This document shows positions 46,335-56,999 of a stretch of 64,000 nucleotides of DNA, piece by piece. The notes beneath the pieces are model-generated. The model saw nothing but the letters and a program-made list of their open reading frames with translations, was not told the DNA's origin and made no database searches. How positions within the stretch are numbered: position 1 is the first letter of the stretch; the number at the start of each line of letters is the position of its first letter. The translations under genes were made by a program, and so were the position numbers. The stretch is from Cristatella mucedo (lineage: Eukaryota; Bryozoa; Phylactolaemata; Cristatellidae), in the NCBI GenBank assembly GCA_009760855.2, contig WPIO01000096.1:1461001-1525000 (forward strand), given 5' to 3'.

Positions 46335-46510
46335 GATGAAATAATAATAATAGTAATATCAATCATATTGACAATAATTCACCACAATGAAACACTAATA
46401 TAAATAATGACACGCTCAATAAAGAGTCCTCAGAAAAATCAATTTCTGTGTAGGTGCTATACATTCGCTGCAAAGGAAACACAATCAGATGGTCAGTGTT
46501 GAAATGCTCG
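46335..46510 (-). repeat. L2-like LINE 3' tail, minus orientation
   Basis: AATAATAATAGTAAT is followed by AATAAAGAGTCCTCAGAAAA and a TAGGTGCTATACATTCGCTG block, then the GATGGTCAGTGTTGAAATGC spacer. Confidence 0.7.
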
Positions 46511-46768
46511 ATAAACAAACAAACAATCAAACAGCAAACAGTGAACGCTTTCGTCGTGCCGGATGTGAAGCGCTCCTTTTCTTTAAGTGGGCCATTTCGA
46601 GCAAGCAGTCATAGCCTCGTCGTTCACGGCATCCGTTCCAGTTTGCTTTCTTTATCACTTCTGGCTCGTGGCCGTAGCAACGAAGGCTAGGCACAGGCAG
46701 GCTCAAGCTGTGGATGGGGCAAGGCGGTTACGGAGCGAGCAAGTCACGGGCCTTGCGGTTTGGAAGTT

Positions 46769-47031
46769 GTTGTGTGACGATGTCTGCTACGGCAGCTGCT
46801 CTAGTGGGAGTCTCACAGAGACACAGCCGGCGATCGTTCGCAGTAACGAGACTGCTTTATTCCTCTCAACGGGCACACATATGAGAGCTCGATCAATCGC
46901 AGCGGATGACATGAAATATAACCTGGATTAATGGGCCGACGTTGCAGTGCTTCAACGGCTCGCCACAGGTGAGGCATGTGCATTAGTGTCAGGCGCTTCG
47001 CTAATTACAGCAGAACAGCTGGCAAACGACA
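46769..47031 (-). repeat. Solo-LTR-like repeat, minus orientation, second copy
   Basis: Homologue of 27710-27988. It begins TGTTGTGTGAC, carries TTTATTCCTCTC (AATAAA on the minus strand) and the CATTAGTGTCAGGCGCTTCG block, and ends near AAACGACA. The end is diverged and no target-site duplication is clear. Confidence 0.5.
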
Positions 47032-47057
47032 TAAAGTGCACTCTCGAGTACGTGCAC

Positions 47058-47340
47058 GCACGCACACACACACACACACGCACACACAAACATACCCACA
47101 TACACAAACGTTAATACACATGCACACTCACACGCCCTAGCTTACTTTTGCGTGCTCATGCTGACTCAGTGATCGAGGAGCCTGCACCGGGTAGCTTCCA
47201 GTTGTTCTGTATTTCGAAACTACACAAGCCTCAATCTAAATAAGCAAAGAAATAAATATGTACATATATATATACGGGTGTGTTTGTCTGTGCGTGCATG
47301 TGTGTGTGTGTGTGCATGTGTGTGTCTGTGTTTGTGTAAC
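47058..47340. repeat. (CA)n and (TG)n microsatellites in mirror-complementary arrangement
   Basis: A CA-rich block (47058-47105, trailing to 47140) and a TG-rich block (47290-47335) lie about 190 bases apart on the same strand. Confidence 0.85.
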
Positions 47341-48134
47341 GCCGAAGGCTTAGCGGATGAGGCGTAACCTGCCGCTTACTGAGCAGCATAACCTACCGCC
47401 GAACGGGGTTCGTTGAGTGCCTACGAGGAATTAGCAGGCCGTCTCAAAATGATCGTTTCTGGCGCATACCTTCTTATCATTACTAAGGTGGTCGTGAGCT
47501 CGCGATTTCAATTGGAAAGCGAGACAAACGAATCGGGGATTTTACTGGGCTTTATTCTCAAGCCCATAATGCCACTGAGCGTCTATAACAGTTTTATCTC
47601 CACACTCCTCGCAGGCTCCCAGTAGCACAAGCACTCTTGCTAGGGAAATATATCCCCTCACTTAGGCTACCTGTGTCATTTAAGCTCAACGACATAAAGA
47701 GACCCGGATCCCCCGAGCTACCTAAAACTGATTGCAGAGCTAGGGCTCCACTTCCACCGTAAAGGCTCAATTACCTCACACACTAAACCAAACGACTTCC
47801 TGTTCGCATTGGAGAATCCGTATGCAGGGACCCAGCACGCACGCAGACACGCACAGAAACACAAATGCAAGAGCATAATGAGACCATATTCGTTGGCGTC
47901 CACCGAATCCTCTTGTGTGCTGCCTCGTCCTGTCCCGTCAATCCCTGGCGAACAGCCAACCCTCAACTTGCTAAGCAACCCATTCCAGCTTGAATGCTGG
48001 AAATCTTCCAAACGATTCTTTTGAACAGAGTTATATTCGAGGTTGACAGGTCAGCAAACATCGATCAGCACCTCCTGCAGATAGAATTTTAATTCTAAAG
48101 GCCGAATCAACCAAGTTGGCCCAAGAACTTCATA

Positions 48135-48435
48135 CGTGTATATATATATATATATATATGCATATATAATTTTGAATTTATAGAATAGAACTTTGAATTG
48201 GAGATACATATTCACCGGAACTAGCATATATATACATACACATGCGCTCGCGAGAACACACACACACACACAAACACACACACACGCAGACACACACACG
48301 CAGACACGCATATATATACATATATGTATACACACACACACACACATATATATACGTATATATATATATATATACATATATATATGTATATATATGTATA
48401 TATATATATATACGTATATATACGTATACACACCA
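48135..48435. repeat. Compound (TA)n/(CA)n/TACA microsatellite
   Basis: Alternating TA, CA and TACATA/TACGTA blocks. The several ORFs over it on both strands are repeat artefacts. Confidence 0.95.
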
Positions 48436-49304
48436 GGACTATCTATCTCCTGACCACTGCGGCATTCTGGATCAGGATGCCACTGATAGCTTTTCCCAAA
48501 AAATTGATGAGATTCTAGGATTGTACCTAATGTACTCGCTGTGCGAATGACCAGCAAATCCTTATGGCCCACAAGCTCGGCGACTACTGGGAACGTGCGA
48601 GCTTTCGTTCGACGATGCCTTTCCCTGACTCGGTTGGCGCTGCTGAACGGTTGGAAATGAATTTAACACGTTAAATTATTTTATGGCCAATCTTCTCCCA
48701 ATCTGGGGCGATGGCCACGTGTCCTGAGCGATGCTACCGAATCTGGTCCGGGCGAGCCCCAGCCGACACTCGATTGCTGGATAGCAAATTGAACGCAGTT
48801 GCCGAAAGTGCGCTTTTCTCCATTAGAGTTAGAGGACGTGGTGAGAACTCAATCGTACCGTTCTCCTAGGCACAGACTTGAAAACATTCGACCACGATTC
48901 CGTCGGCAGAATAGCGACTACCCGGATTGAACGGATTGAGCGTAGCTCGTCTAAAGGTTCACGAAGTTTCCTCATTGTTAAGCCCTTCAAAAATCAACGT
49001 CCCATCACCTAAGCACACTAGATTTGCCTTTTACGTAGATTTCAGGGTTTTATACAGTAACCGTCCGAGTTTGTTTATCAATGAGAGACGTTAACTATGC
49101 AGCGACATTGTCACTGGAGCATTTCGCATTAACGTACCTAGATTATTCGAGAACGCTGGAATCAGACCTTGCAGGCGTGTAGAGCCCGGCATACCCCAGC
49201 ATTAGCCCGACGAAATCGTCGGGCAGAATTCAATGCCTTTCAAAGTGAAATCTCAATTAGGCCTGGTTCTACTCTATACTGTCTTCCTGTGAGCCTCTCG
49301 AGGC

Positions 49305-49934
49305 TAACAGGAAGAGAGTACAGAGCAACCAGAGGGCCGCAGGCAGAGTGTGTAAACCACCAAGGGGGCCCAGAAGTAGAGAGAGAGCAGAGAACCGAGA
49401 GGGCAAAGAGGAGAGAGTGCAGAGAACCAATTGGCCAACAGGCACAGAGTGCCGAGCACTGAGAGGCTCACAGGCAAAGAGATCCGAGCACTGTGAGGCC
49501 CACATGCCAACAGTACAGAGCACAGAGAGGCCCACAGGCAGAGAGTGCAGACCACCGTGAAGCCCATTAACGGGAAATGAAGAGCACTAAGAGGCCTGCA
49601 GCCAGAGAGTGCCGAGTACTAAGAGGCCGGCAGGCAAGGAGGGCAGAGCACTGAGAGGCCCCCAGGCGAAAAGTTCAGAGCATAAGAGAGGCCCACAGGC
49701 AGAGAGTAAAAGCACAGAGAGGCCCAATGGCAGAGATTGCATAAAATTGACAGGCCCTCAGGCACAGTGTGAAGAGCACCAAGAGGCCCACAATCAGATA
49801 ATGCAGAGTACCTTGAGGCCGACAGGCAAAGAGTGCAGAGCACCGAGAGGCCCACAGGCCGAGAGTGCAGAATTTCAAGAGGGCCACAGGCAGAGAGTGT
49901 AAAGCACCAAAAGGCCCGCGAGCAGAGAGTGCAC
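49305..49934. repeat. 32-bp minisatellite, about 19 copies
   Basis: The unit is close to GAGGCCCACAGGCAGAGAGT followed by GCAGAGCACCGA. Spacing is 32 bases, with a few 31-33-bp units. Because 32 is not a multiple of three, all frames are similarly open and give repetitive peptides. Further copies follow at 50160-50345 and 50628-50685. Confidence 0.95.
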
Positions 49935-50130
49935 ACCAACGTTGGTGAGCCGTAACAACTCACTGGATAAGATGGTTGTGTTTCACGACCTCGGCCCCGA
50001 GATCGTGGGTTTGAATCCTGCCGTGGGCGATCCTTTATCGCCACTGCAAGCGGTGGTGATAGCCGTAAAGGCTCTTCTGTCGCTATACAAAAAGAGTCTG
50101 TTAAATCAGATAGATAGATATCATAGAATC
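49935..50130 (+). mobile_element. tRNA-derived SINE inserted in the minisatellite
   Basis: GTTGGTGAGCCGTAACAAC head, B box GGTTTGAATCC (50010-50020), hairpin tail (CCTTTATCGCCACTGC with GGTGGTGATAGCCGTAAAGG) and TACAAAAAGAGTCTG end. The minisatellite resumes some 30 bases past the copy. Confidence 0.85.
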
Positions 50131-50345
50131 AGATAAATCAGATTTATTTATTTATTTAACGATGAACCCACAGGCACAGAGTGCAAAGCAGCTCGAGGTC
50201 CACAAACATAAAATGCAGAGCACCGAGAGGCCCACAGGAAGAGCGTGTGGAGCACTGAGAGACCCACAGGCAGAGAGTGCCGTGAACCCAGAGGCCCACA
50301 AAAAAAACTGCAGTGCACCGAGAGGCCCACAGGGAGAGACTGCAT

Positions 50346-50605
50346 AGCTCCGAATATTTAGCTCCGCTGGTCCCAGACTGTGGAACTCGCTTCCAAAAAT
50401 CTTACACAACGACAACAACTCTACTGCTGCCGACTATGGCTAATCCTTCTGAGCGGTCCCGAGCTGCTACTTATAAGCTACTCACTACCTCAATTGCTCT
50501 CCTGACTCTGCGTACCGAAAGCTGCTTCGGCTGTGAGTGCCCTAGACGAAACTCTCCAGCTTAACACCCACATGATCTTTATGACTTTGCAGAGTTAGTA
50601 AGGCA
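50346..50605 (+). mobile_element. CR1-like LINE 3' end
   Basis: It begins within the last RT codons (GGTCCCAGACTGTGGAACTC) and continues through the 3' UTR to a TTTGCAGAGTTAG end, matching 6880-7155. It is flanked by minisatellite on both sides. Confidence 0.8.
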
Positions 50606-50687
50606 GAAAGAATTAATTAAATTAGCGACAGGCCCACAGGCATAGACTGCCGAGCACCGAGAAATCCATAAACAGAAAATGTAGAGC

Positions 50688-50790
50688 CCCGAATCTTCAG
50701 TTCTGCAGGTTCCGGACTGTGGAACTGGCTTCCACAGATCTTAAGCAACGATGACCACTGTCCTGCCGCCGACTATGGCAGACGTAGATC
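50688..50790 (+). mobile_element. CR1-like LINE 3' fragment, second junction copy
   Basis: It contains GGACTGTGGAACTGGCTTCC, CTTAAGCAACGATGACCAC and TGCCGCCGACTATGGC. It joins the minisatellite at the same point as the copy at 50346 and is truncated downstream. Confidence 0.7.
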
Positions 50791-50927
50791 CGACTATGTG
50801 CCGACGATTGCTAAGCACCGTATGACCAACACGCTGATAGTGCAGAGTATTGAAGATCGTAAGCCGTCACCTCTGTAACATTCCGGAATGAACGTATGCT
50901 GAACGCAAAAGTGTTTCACTACGGCTA

Positions 50928-51164
50928 TGTGGTTTTATTTAATTGATGACACTGCCCCTGATCGCTGTACGAGTGGGCTGTGACACTCGATGTGGTAAGC
51001 AGCCCGGAGTAGTGCTTGTTTTGACAAGGGAGTCGGTGGACTCCGGTGGGCGAGGGGGCGAGGAGAGTTGTGCTTCGCCCTGCTCCGTGTGGAGGTGGAA
51101 TAAACCGGTGGTGTTGCACGCCGGCTAGCGTTCTGTGTCGTTCGCGACGATAAATCAGACTACA
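50928..51164 (+). repeat. 5' LTR of the compact retrotransposon
   Basis: 237 bp, TG...CA ends. A poly(A) signal lies in GTGGAATAAACC near 51097-51108. It aligns along its whole length with 52450-52694, with a few small indels. Confidence 0.9.
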
Positions 51165-51197
51165 AGCTATTTCCGGCGGCGGTGGTGACCTACAGAA

Positions 51198-52043
51198 ATG
51201 TTGCTTGAACATTTTCAAGTCGGCGATGACTTCGCAACTTGGCTGCTTGACTCGGAGCGGCTGCTCGAGCTGTACGGTGTCAATCCGACAATCTGGCACA
51301 AATATCTGCCTCTCTCACTGGAAGAAAGCGCCTTCTATGTGTATTCTTAAATGCCGAAGGCAATTAAGGATGACTACCGTCTGCTTCGCGAGGCTCTGCT
51401 AACAGCGCTGGCTAGCCCCGTAGGTAAAGCGCGACTGCTGAGCGCTGAGTTAGCAAATCCTTGTCTGAGAGAGGGCTGCGACCAAAGGGACCAGAAGCAA
51501 TATCAGCAATCGCTGACGGTGTGCCGGGAGACAACGGTTTACCAGGTTGCCACCGTGTGGAACACGATGACAGCGATCCAGGCTGTGACGGTTTGCCAGG
51601 CGCACGTGGTGTGCAATAAGGCAATGGCCTCCGAGGTAGCGGAAGCCGTGGAGGTGACGCTGGCATGCGACGAACCCGTGGGTTACAACTCGGAGCAAGT
51701 CGGAGGTGCGGAGCAGGTCGGAGGCTCATCGGCGACGCAAGTGGGCTGTGACGCAGCACAGTTAGGAGACGAGGCGCAGATCGGATATGCGGTGCAGGTC
51801 GGAGACGCGGCGGCTGCGCCCAAAGACGCGGAGGCGGCTGCGCCCGAAGACGCGGCGGCGGTGGCGGCGGCGCCCGAAGATGCGGCGACGGCGCCCGAAG
51901 ACGTGGCGGCGGCGACGGCGACGCCCGGAGATGCGGTGGCGGCGCTCGGAGACGCGGTGGTGGTAGTGTGGAATGCACCATTGAGCTTCGAGGCTGTGCC
52001 GCCCGACGAGGCGCCAGCGGCGGAAAAATATGTGGCCCCATGA
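51198..52043 (+). pseudogene. gag-like gene of the LTR retrotransposon, one in-frame stop
   Basis: From ATG at 51198 the frame runs 282 codons to TGA at 52041-52043, broken once by TAA at 51348-51350. The N-terminal part contains FATWLLDSERLLELYG and IWHKYLPLSLEESAFYVY, the W...L/YLPL pattern typical of Gypsy-type capsid. After the stop it continues DDYRLLREALLTAL, as gag proteins do. The C-terminal 110 residues are low-complexity repeats rich in Ala, Pro, Glu and Asp in place of a zinc knuckle. Whether the stop is decay or was tolerated cannot be told from one copy. It would form the particle core. Confidence 0.65.
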
Positions 52044-52074
52044 CGCATGAACGCAGCTGTCGAACGCAGCCGGC

Positions 52075-52368
52075 TTGTTTCCACAGTCCGTGCGGTCGCC
52101 CGCCTCCTCCGAGCAGCCGTTACTTAGCCTCATAACTAAGGGGACAGTTACTGCCCCGGCGGAAGGATTTGGCATTGAAATTGATGGAATCCGCCACCAC
52201 TTAGCAGACATCAGACCAGTACTGATCGCTAATGAACTCCTTGATGCACACTTCGATGCTGGCCATGGCAGTATGTCCAGAGCCGACAAGCCCGTCAGAC
52301 AGCTACGGCCAAGGTGTGGCCTGAGACCGCCGGTGCACTGTGAGGACTATATGCTCAATGTTTAGCCT
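52075..52368 (+). pseudogene. Pol C-terminal remnant of the LTR retrotransposon
   Basis: A short frame ends in KPVRQLRPRCGLRPPVHCEDY, a basic Arg/Pro-rich tail ending in an -EDY box like the end of Gypsy-type integrase. Before it lies TVTAPAEGFGIEIDGIRHHL, which I do not recognise. It supports an origin by internal deletion from a full element. Confidence 0.4.
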
Positions 52369-52449
52369 TCTCGTTGTCTAAGCAGTGGAGAAGAACAGCT
52401 GCTTACTGCTCTGGCTACGTCGTTAATTGATCTCCAGATCAGTCGAGCA

Positions 52450-52694
52450 TGTGGTTTAATTTAATTGATGACACTGCCCCTGATCTCTGTACGAGCGGGC
52501 TGTGACACTCGATGTGGTAAGCAGCCTGGACGTGCTATTAGTTTTTGTTTTGACGAGGGAGTCGTGGGACTCCGGTTGGCGAGAGGGGCAAAGAGCTTTG
52601 TGCTTCGCACTGCTCCGCGTGGAGGTGGAATAAACTGGTGGTGTAGCACGCTGGCTAGCGTTCTGTGCCATTCGCGACGATAAATCAGACTACA
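52450..52694 (+). repeat. 3' LTR of the compact retrotransposon
   Basis: 245 bp, direct repeat of 50928-51164, with GTGGAATAAACTGG carrying the poly(A) signal. The two LTRs differ at a moderate number of positions, so the insertion is not recent. Confidence 0.9.
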
Positions 52695-53329
52695 GGTTAC
52701 AGACAAATTTGAAGCAAAAAAGTAGTACTTCTAGCTACCACCAACACGTCCGAAGGTATAGTACACTGTCCGCACCTCGAAGCATGCGCAAAAGAATTTG
52801 GTTCTTGACGATGTCTTACTGAAAACGGCGAGCTGCTAGTGTTGCAGAGCGTTTGTTTAGCTAAATATGCACCGACTTCACCGCCTGCTGAGAGCGATCA
52901 GCGGTGTTGAATGCAGACTTGAGTAAAAACATTAGTGAATTTCGCATGCATAAGTATGTAAAACCATGTGCATACATAAAAACATAAAAAATTATATGCT
53001 GAAATTGCTGTTGAGTATATCTTCCTCAATAAGCATGAGCACTCCGTTAACCTGCGTGCATGCATTCATCGACGATCTGCTTGCAATCCCTCGCATCGGC
53101 GAACCACTTGGTGTGACGTATAACGGCAGCCGTAGGCTGGTTGCTGCTAGCGAAGCTGCAGCAACAGCCGGTGCCCAGCCATCGGCGATCCCACTTCTGA
53201 GATGACGGTCCTCCAAGCTCACTGGCTGCGCTGCCAGCAGATGACGGAATTCGTCTAAACATTATTGGAATTTAAAAAAATATCGGATTTATCGGATGAG
53301 AGACTGGCTAACTCGGTTAGGGCAGACAA

Positions 53330-53960
53330 TTGTTGCTGCTGCTGTGCCGGCATCGCTGGAGCAGCAGCATGCATCAGCTGGGAGCCTTGGTGTTGCAGCC
53401 ATGGTCTTACTGAGTCCATTGTTGTCACTGCTCCGGAGGGAGGTTTAACAGGGGTTCAATCCAGCATTTGCCACAAGGCTGATGCTGGATCAAGCGAGCA
53501 GCAGGCGTCAGCACCCCAGCAAGAGGCGACGGCCGATGCAAGAAAAGCCGGCTGCAGCTGCAGGTGAGGAGGAACAGGCAGACGAGCTACTGCCAAGGGC
53601 TGCTGCCGCTGCTGCACCTCGACGTGCTGTAGTTGAGGTAGCTGTGGCTGCAGCAGATGCTGCTTCAGCAGCTGCCTCGACAGAAGCTGCTTTGGCAGCT
53701 GATCTAGCCACAGGGGCGGCTGCTACTGCAGTTAGTACGGCCCGCAGCAGCCTGCTCGGCCCATACCATGCTGCTCCATCTGCGATTGCTGCTAAGTAGT
53801 GTGCTGCTGCAAATTTGCAAGAGGCTGCTGCTGGTGCTGCCGTGGTAGCAGCAGAAGCGTCCGAAACTGCTGCCGATGTTTTCGCCGCTACTCCGAGTTT
53901 GACTAGTGCGACTCTGAGCAGATAGCTGCTGCACCAGTTACTGCTACGGCTGCTGTGGTT
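53330..53960 (+). repeat. GCT/GCA-rich low-complexity tract with an Ala-rich frame
   Basis: Trinucleotide-biased sequence gives long Ala-rich frames, the longest on the + strand at 53482-53799 (105 codons, with EEEQADELLP and many Ala runs). The composition resembles the tail of the nearby gag-like gene, but no conserved segment is recognisable. I treat it as low complexity and not as a gene. Confidence 0.5.
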
Positions 53961-54559
53961 GTTTGTGCTGGACTCAAGATACAGCTCTGACTTACAGGCA
54001 CCTTTAATGCCTTTTCATCGATCAGGCGATCAACGGCAGCAGTGACATCTGATCTCGTCCTTTTTTCGGTCGCAGCTGGCTTGTTGTCCATCGTCATACT
54101 CCCACTACCGCCTACATTTCGTAGAGCGATGGGTGAGCGAACGAAGCATGCAATTAAGCTGACAGCAGGCTTGCAGGAAAGCTGACTTTAGGTCAACCTT
54201 ATTGCCTCAATCCAAAAGAGCCGAGCTCCGTGGTCACTATTCCGATAAAGGTCCGGGATCAGGATTTGTAGGCTTCTCATCTCGGACTCCATCGCGGGAA
54301 TGCTAGGTCGCGTCCGACTGGTCGTAGTGGCCAAAAGGAGCAGACAACGCGATGAGGACAATTGCCTTGTGCGCCAGCCCTGCAACGCCCAGCCCCACCC
54401 CTACGGTCGGTGGGAAGGAAGTCGTCCTTGTCGGGCTTTGGGAATCCTTGTTAAGCCGGCTGGCGAAATTCCCCCTAATACCACCCCTCCACTCACTCGA
54501 AAGGTGGTGGCTGTGGAGGCTGTCACCGAAAACCGTAATAGTTTTAGCGATGTCATTAT

Positions 54560-55450
54560 AATAAATTATAATTATTAATAATAATACATTCAATATAGCG
54601 TCCTCAGAAAAATCGACTGATCTATTTTTAATCAATTTACATTTGCCGCTAAGAAAGTACGATTCAATGATTAGTGGCAGGGGCATGCTCAATGACGGCA
54701 AGCGCAGAGTGATTAGGGGCGAGTGGTTAGGAGTTAGTGGTTAGTGGTTAGGGGCGACCTGCATAGTGTCAGCATGCAAGTATGGTTCGTGGCAGCATGC
54801 AAAATGCTCACAAAGGACGAATGAAGTTTACCGCATAAATGCTGTAATAAATGGATCGTATATTTAGTTTCCTTTTTTAAATTGGCCAAGCCAAGAAATG
54901 ACTTTATACAATTTGAAAGTGAGTTTTAGATTTTGGGAGAATGTGAATTAGAGGCGTCGTTTCCGAGGGATTTGTGGTTCGCACGAGTAATGCTTAAGCG
55001 GTTAGATTACGAAACGCGTGTGGTACAATGCCTTGCCTGATGGGGGAGTAGAGGTGATAGGTTGGTTAGAGCCAAAGAAGAAATGATCTAAATTTGAGTT
55101 GCAACCTTGAAGTCAAGGTGTTGCTTGACTGAGAGCCAGTGCAGGTGGGCAAGAAGTGGTGAGATGTGGCAACTGCCTCGCTCACAACAGAAAAGCCTAG
55201 CTTAAGACTTTTGCACCAGCTGTACGTTCCTGATTTCACATTTCCAAAGATAAGCATGCTGTGAGTTACAGATTTTCAAAAAGGAGTAACAAATGCGTGA
55301 ACCAATCAGGACGTGGTATCCCTGTCTAAACAAGCTCGAATTTTAACCCTGATTGCTAGCTGAAAGTAGGCAGACTTGACTGTGAAGCTGATGTGGTCAA
55401 CTAACAAAAAGTCACTTCGGAACATGACACCTAGACTTTACACAGATTAA
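54560..55450 (-). mobile_element. L2-like LINE, 3' part, minus orientation
   Basis: The (AAT)n-rich end at 54555-54590 is followed leftward-reading by the tail (GCGTCCTCAGAAAAATCGAC form), the spacer with AGCATGC blocks, and decayed RT C-terminal sequence near 55060-55330, in which the TGGYQSSN/HWLPVK-like region is split across frames. It parallels 20520-21400. Confidence 0.75.
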
Positions 55451-56087
55451 ATAGGACGTATTCCGGCCGAGCAGATTGTGATGATAACTTTTTAACATGC
55501 GAAAGACACTTGGTTCGCCCATAACTAACAAGCTGGTTTTATTCTCATTCAGTTTAAGAAAATTCGATGTGATATAATTCTGGCTGGGATCACATAGAGG
55601 TACAAATGAGTGTCATCTGAATTGAAATGAAAACATAGATTGTGCTCGGTCATCACAGCGGCAAGAAGGATATTATAAGTTGTGAAAAGAACTATACTAA
55701 GCACGGAGACTTGATTCACCCATACTTAAGCGGTTCCTCGGATGATCTTAGTCTGTTTTCAACAATACTGCTGAGTCTCCTACTGAGATACTACCTCAAA
55801 CAATGCAGTGCAGTGCCAGTGATGCCCCAAAGAGATGAGAGGAATTCAAGAAAAACTTGACTGGTGATCGATAGCATCAAAACCTACCGAAAGAACGAGA
55901 AACACAAGCGGGCGGAGAAACTCTACCAAGAAGTCTAAAAAGTCTGCAATACTAAGTAGGTCGCTATACACCCGAAGCAATGCCGGCTCTGTGGAGTGAT
56001 TAGCTTTACAATGCATCTGGAACTTATTATTAAGATTTGAAATATTAATAAATGAGTTCGGCGTGTCTCGCCCCAGAGATAATTCAA

Positions 56088-56185
56088 AATGAATAACAAT
56101 AATGGTGTTAATATTAATGCATTTGATATAGCACTCTCAAAGAACTCATTTTGTTACTGGCACTTTACGAATAATGTAGCAGAAG
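56088..56185 (-). repeat. L2-like LINE tail fragment
   Basis: AATAACAATAATGGTGTTAA, then GATATAGCACTCTCAAAGAA and a CACTTTACG block, the minus-strand form of the tail, truncated. Confidence 0.55.
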
Positions 56186-56354
56186 CGTCACCGTTTTGTT
56201 AATAGTTGCTGGTACACTTTCAACTAGCACAGTTGATCGGAATGAGATGAGAGGGTAAGTGGTCAAGGACGCCGCAAGCCTGCAGACACCTAGCAGTGGA
56301 GAGACGCAAGCTTTGAATCGACTGCCTTGAGATCAAGAACTCGATGGTACAAAA

Positions 56355-56813
56355 TTGATCGCTTCCACTGTGATGCATTCTTACTTTGAGGAAACTTTGC
56401 TCCCTGAGAGCTCAAGCTCGCCAACTTGGTTCCGAGCGCTGCATCTGGTCGCGGTTGAAGGTGCACATAATTGCGAGATATTTCTGCCGACGAGGAGCTC
56501 GGTTCTTCAAGCTGCGCTTCCTGTTAGACCGCATGATAGCCACTCAGCTATGGCGCGTCCGATGGCCTCCCTTAAACGAACGATGGCTATCGACCTTCGG
56601 TCGACGAGCTGCAGCCGCTTAGTGACCGCTGGCTTAAGTCGTCGCCGTAACCAGGTTATGGCCACGGCAGTACCGTCAAATGGTGTCTGTCAAACGTCAG
56701 CGGTGGGTCTTGCCTGGCAGCTAATCGATGGATGGCCATGCACAGAATCGCCTCGCCTGCAACTCAGAAGGCGGCTGCTGCCTGATTTTTTCGCACTAAT
56801 TACCTCCACCTGA
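56355..56813 (+). other. Unrecognised 152-codon open frame
   Basis: ATG-initiated, Leu/Ala/Ser/Arg-rich, no domain recognised, with no low-complexity repeat to explain it. A second frame is also open over part of it. It could be an exon or a chance frame in locally GC-rich DNA; I favour chance. Confidence 0.15.
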
Positions 56814-56999
56814 ATTATCTCTGCTGCAGCTAAAGTCGTGGAAGGGCTCGCAGCCGACTATTGCTCTAGCTGCTAAGCTAACTAGTTGCCTCTGTCGATG
56901 TGGAACGCAGAAACGAATCACAGCTATGCCTCATGTGATTACGTAATAACAAAGGAAGAATTAGAAGATATTACAATGGAAGGTTCACCACAATGAACT

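Larger units (their letters stand above)
50928..52694 (+). mobile_element. Compact non-autonomous LTR retrotransposon
   Basis: Two direct LTRs (50928-51164 and 52450-52694) flank 1.29 kb of internal sequence. Both LTRs begin TGTGGTTT and end GACTACA, with inverted TGT/ACA termini. Flanking 5-mers are GGCTA and GGTTA, a possible target-site duplication with one mismatch. The interior codes for a gag-like protein and a short piece resembling the C-terminal tail of a Gypsy-type pol. Protease, RT, RNase H and the integrase core are absent, so it would depend on another element for movement. I could not assign a tRNA primer-binding site. Confidence 0.85.

Noticed and set aside
49169-50418. Many overlapping ORFs on both strands with repetitive peptides
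   Set aside because: All derive from the 32-bp minisatellite, which is open in every frame.
51412-52289. Long minus-strand ORFs over the gag-like gene
   Set aside because: Shadow frames of the GC-rich Ala/Pro/Glu/Asp repeat. The plus-strand frame has capsid-like motifs and correct LTR context.
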